NCBI RefSeq assembly: GCF_009755605.1
Contig: NZ_WPNZ01000020.1
Coordinates: forward strand, 124,001 to 188,000
Length of the DNA: 64,000 nucleotides
Direction: 5' to 3'
DNA from: Streptomyces typhae
GTDB taxonomy: Bacteria > Actinomycetota > Actinomycetes > Streptomycetales > Streptomycetaceae
Position 1 is the stretch's first letter. Every line of letters starts with the position of its first letter. Of the stretch, positions 61,740-64,000 are shown piece after piece. Below the pieces are notes generated by a model that saw nothing but the letters and a program-made list of their open reading frames with translations, did no database searches and was not told the DNA's origin. The position numbers were made by a program, and so were the translations under genes.

Positions 61740-62186
61740 TCACGCCGCCTCGGTGAGTTCGCACCAGACGAACTTGCCCTCCCCGTCCGACAGCTGGGCA
61801 CTGTCCAGGTGGTACCAGCCCCAGCCGTCCGCGCACCCCTTCACCAGGGCGAGGCCGCGGCCCGCCTCCGGCAGCAGGGCGTCCTGCGCCGGAGGCGAGG
61901 GTGGTCGCGGCGGGGTCGGGTCCGCGTCCCACACCTCGATGCGCAGCACGGCTTCGGACCAGTGCAGGCGCAGGGCCGCGGGACCCTTGGTGTGCGTGAC
62001 GGCGTTGGCCACCAGTTCGGTGGTGACGAGTTCGGCGGCCTCGGCGAGGTGATAAAGGCCGTGCGCGCTGAGGATGACGCCGAGCGTACGGCGACAGATG
62101 GGAACGGCACGGAGATCGTTGGGGATGTGCAGGGTGTACTGCCAGGGAGATGTGTGGTCGTCGCCGGTGTCGCTGCTGCGGTGCAT
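61740..62186 (-). CDS. Anti-sigma-like ATP-binding protein (HATPase_c_2)
   Basis: 148 residues. It has the Bergerat-fold boxes: AEAAELVTTELVANAVTHT (N box), VWDADPTPP (G1) and EAGRGLALVKGCADGWGW (G2), ending CELTEAA. It belongs to the RsbW/SpoIIAB-like kinase group very common in Streptomyces. Those that act bind and phosphorylate an anti-anti-sigma partner; many such single proteins have no known partner, and none lies next door. The 293-base gap to the next gene (62187-62479) shows nothing clear. Confidence 0.88.
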   Translation of the reverse strand: MHRSSDTGDDHTSPWQYTLHIPNDLRAVPICRRTLGVILSAHGLYHLAEAAELVTTELVANAVTHTKGPAALRLHWSEAVLRIEVWDADPTPPRPPSPPAQDALLPEAGRGLALVKGCADGWGWYHLDSAQLSDGEGKFVWCELTEAA

Positions 62187-62479
62187 GCGGAACTCCAGTG
62201 AGTCGTGGTGGAGTCGGAGGCGGGCGGCGGGGCCGTTGCTCTGTGTTGCTCTGTGTGGTCGAGGCGTGACACACCGTAGGGTTAGCTTTTTCGCACACGC
62301 AAGGGCGTCACGTAATCTGAATCCGAACGGGGCTTCTCGACCGCGATCTCAACCACGTCTCCCAGCAGCAGTGTTGACCCGGTGGTGAGCGCGATCCGAC
62401 GACGAGCCGGTGCCGCGCGCCGCGTGCTCCGGCGCGCGAACATCGCACGGGACTCCGCTCAATCGGTCACCGGGCGTGA

Positions 62480-63358
62480 CTACGCGTCGGCTGCCGGTTC
62501 ACGCAGGAGCTCCACCATGCTGCTGAAGCTGTCCGTGCCCCGGCCCGCCGCCGCGGCCCGCCGGAAGGCGTCGAGCACGGCCGCAGGGAACGCCGTGTCC
62601 ACGCCCGCGTCCGCGTTCGTGTGGACGACGTGCTCCATGCTCGCCACGCCCATGGAGACGCGGTCCACGTCGCCCGCGTGGTTCCCGGCGTCGATCCGGG
62701 GGGCGTAGAAGTCGATGAACTGCCCCATGCCCGCGTAGTTGTCGACCGCGTACGGGGCGATCTCCGAGGCGCTGATGCCGTGCGCGCCCGCGAGGGCGAC
62801 GGCCTGCCAGTACGCGAGCATCGCGGGCCAGAAGATCACCATGTTCAGCTGGTACATCAGGGCGGCCCGGCCCGGGTCCTCGCCCCGGTAGTCGGTCCTG
62901 CCCGTGATGACCTCCAGGTCCGCGCGGTAGGTCTCGTACGCCTCGCGCGGGCCGCTGTAGAAGGTCGACATGTCCGGGCTGCCGATCCCCGGCGGCGGGG
63001 ACAGGACGCCGCCCGTGAGGTGCGTGCCGCCGTGCCCCGCGACCCAGTCGGCCGCCGCGCGCGCCTTCTCCGGCACGTCCGAGCTGAGGTTCACCAGGAC
63101 CCGGCCGGCGACGGCCTCCTCGGCGCCCTTGAACGCCGTGTACATCGCGTCGTAGTCGATCAGGCTCAGGATCACCAACTGGTTCGCGCGCAGGGCCTCT
63201 TCCGGGCTCGCCGCGAGCGCGGCGCCGCGCGCCACGAGCGCGTCCGCGCGGGAGGGGGTGCGGTTCCAGACCGTGACCTCGTAGCCCCGATCCAGATACG
63301 CGGCGGCCATCGCCTGCCCCATGGGGCCGAGGCCGATGACGGTGACGGATTGCGACAT
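62480..63358 (-). CDS. Imine-reductase-like NADPH oxidoreductase
   Basis: 292 residues. The N-terminal Rossmann domain of the 6-phosphogluconate dehydrogenase superfamily (VTVIGLGPMGQAMAAAYLDRGYEVTVWNRTPSRADAL) is followed by the long central helix and an all-helical C-domain typical of imine reductases: LTGGVLSPPPGIGSPDMSTFYSGP, MYQLNMVIFWPAMLAYWQAVALAGAHGI and FIDFYAPRIDAGNHAGDVDRVSMG. It probably reduces a cyclic imine or related C=N/C=O group. It is divergent from the TetR gene and covered by two identical operators, so that TetR most likely controls it. Confidence 0.88.
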   Translation of the reverse strand: MSQSVTVIGLGPMGQAMAAAYLDRGYEVTVWNRTPSRADALVARGAALAASPEEALRANQLVILSLIDYDAMYTAFKGAEEAVAGRVLVNLSSDVPEKARAAADWVAGHGGTHLTGGVLSPPPGIGSPDMSTFYSGPREAYETYRADLEVITGRTDYRGEDPGRAALMYQLNMVIFWPAMLAYWQAVALAGAHGISASEIAPYAVDNYAGMGQFIDFYAPRIDAGNHAGDVDRVSMGVASMEHVVHTNADAGVDTAFPAAVLDAFRRAAAAGRGTDSFSSMVELLREPAADA

Positions 63359-63387
63359 GGGTGCCCCCAGTGAGTACGTAAAGTTAC

Positions 63388-63403
63388 TAGAACGAGCGCT
63401 CTA
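63388..63403. promoter_or_regulatory. TetR operator 1 (TAGAACGAGCGCTCTA)
   Basis: 16-base dyad of form TAGAnCGnnCGnTCTA between the divergent oxidoreductase and TetR genes. Confidence 0.75.
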
Positions 63404-63434
63404 TTCAGCGCTGGGGCAGAACGTAGCACAGCTC

Positions 63435-63450
63435 TAGAACGAACGCTCTA
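63435..63450. promoter_or_regulatory. TetR operator 2 (TAGAACGAACGCTCTA)
   Basis: Same pattern as operator 1, 47 bases away, and placed over the expected -35 of the TetR gene. Confidence 0.75.
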
Positions 63451-63463
63451 CTTAGAGAGTGGG

Positions 63464-63469
63464 TAAGGT
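63464..63469 (+). promoter_or_regulatory. -10 box of a leaderless promoter (TAAGGT)
   Basis: Six bases before ATG 63476. Confidence 0.55.
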
Positions 63470-63475
63470 GAGCGG

Positions 63476-64000
63476 ATGAGTCTTTACAGCGCGCCCCCCA
63501 GCACGCGCGAGCGCATCGTCCTGGTCGCCGCGCGGCTCATCCAGCGGCAGGGCTACGTGGGCACCGGCATCAAGCAGATCGCCGGCGAGGCCCAGGCCAC
63601 GCTCGGCTCCGTCTACCACTTCTTCCCGGGTGGCAAGGAGGCCGTCGCCGTGGCCGCGCTCCGGCATGCGGGGAAGGAGTTCTCCTGGCTCCTCGAGGAC
63701 ACGCTCCGCGGCGAGGATGACCCGTCCGCCGCCGTCGAGGCCTGCGCCGTCGAACTGGCCCGCGGGCTGCGGGAGTCCGGCTGGGTCGACGGCTGCCCCG
63801 TCACGGCCGCGGCCCTGGAGACCCTCGGCACCGACTCCGCGATCCAGCAGGTCTGCGCGGAGGCCCTGCGCGGCTGGGAGAAGATCGTCGCCGAGAAGCT
63901 CCGCGCCTGCGGCTTCACCGACCAGGACGCCCGTGAGGTGGCCACCACCGTCATCGGCGCGCTCGAGGGCGCGGAGGTCACCGCCCAGGTGAGCCGCAGC
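63476..64000 (+). CDS. TetR-family regulator, 3' end cut by window
   Basis: 175 codons are visible and the frame is open at the window end. N-terminal helix-turn-helix: TRERIVLVAARLIQRQGYVGTGIKQIAGEAQATLGSVYHFFPGGKEAVAVAAL. This and the later GWVDGCPVTAAALET resemble the LmrA/YxaF branch of TetR repressors, which bind flavonoids or other aromatics. It should repress the divergent imine-reductase-like gene and itself through the two operators. Confidence 0.9.
   Translation, partial: MSLYSAPPSTRERIVLVAARLIQRQGYVGTGIKQIAGEAQATLGSVYHFFPGGKEAVAVAALRHAGKEFSWLLEDTLRGEDDPSAAVEACAVELARGLRESGWVDGCPVTAAALETLGTDSAIQQVCAEALRGWEKIVAEKLRACGFTDQDAREVATTVIGALEGAEVTAQVSRS

Overview
This window is very GC-rich and reads as the chromosome of a Streptomyces or close relative. 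The signs are GTG starts, strong third-position G/C bias with long antisense shadow reading frames, leaderless promoters of the TAnnnT type, a mycothiol-type enzyme, two branched-chain dehydrogenase clusters, PASTA-type kinases, a SpoIIE-like phosphatase and a bacterial proteasome activator. The gene order (aspS, M18 peptidase, large acyl-CoA dehydrogenase, DD-peptidase, bkd cluster, orphan response regulator, two kinases, second bkd cluster) resembles what I remember of the S. coelicolor core chromosome at about SCO3795-SCO3840, a little outside oriC. I could not check that, but an exact 14-bp Streptomyces parS site at 26779-26792 agrees with it.

Layout. 1-5.6 kb: end of an MFS exporter, a GNAT-like protein, a DUF2252 protein, a J-domain protein and a rhodanese. 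5.6-19.7 kb: an acyl-CoA dehydrogenase with a KstR-like operator, the paaABCDE ring-epoxidase operon (minus strand), a DUF5819-HTTM-SpoU methyltransferase operon, paaN, paaH and a TetR regulator (likely PaaR), then an Lrp/AsnC regulator. 19.8-27.9 kb: a bkdABC operon, a MobA-like/DUF6457 fusion, a MoeA-like protein and a K+ channel. 28-36 kb: quinone oxidoreductase, secreted small protein, proteasome activator Bpa, two divergent Ser/Thr kinases, a PNPOx-like protein and an orphan NarL-type regulator. 36-44 kb: a second bkdABC operon, a K15-type DD-transpeptidase, a GntR-MFS pair and a mycothiol-type enzyme. 44-55 kb: nitrilase, LURP-one-like protein, M18 aminopeptidase, FadE5-like dehydrogenase, SseB-like protein, pirin, AI-2E-type permease and a PAS-GAF-PP2C-HATPase regulator. 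55-64 kb: aspS, a P-loop protein paired with an anchored binding protein, a small protein, an anti-sigma-like ATPase, and an imine-reductase-like enzyme divergent from a TetR gene cut by the window end.

How the genes work together: much of the window handles acyl-CoA and branched or aromatic carbon. PaaABCDE, PaaN and PaaH act on phenylacetyl-CoA. Two E1-alpha/E1-beta/E2 sets act on branched 2-oxo acids, and neither has an E3 gene beside it. Two acyl-CoA dehydrogenases feed beta-oxidation. Three intergenic regions (paaA, paaN/paaH, lrp/bkd) share a PaaR-type box and a second motif, CTGTGGAnAACC, which points to joint control.

A second theme is the number of in-frame tandem repeats (18, 21, 30 and 36 bp) inside otherwise ordinary genes, plus intergenic arrays with 18, 27 and 36-bp periods. 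No tRNA, rRNA, insertion sequence or CRISPR array was seen.
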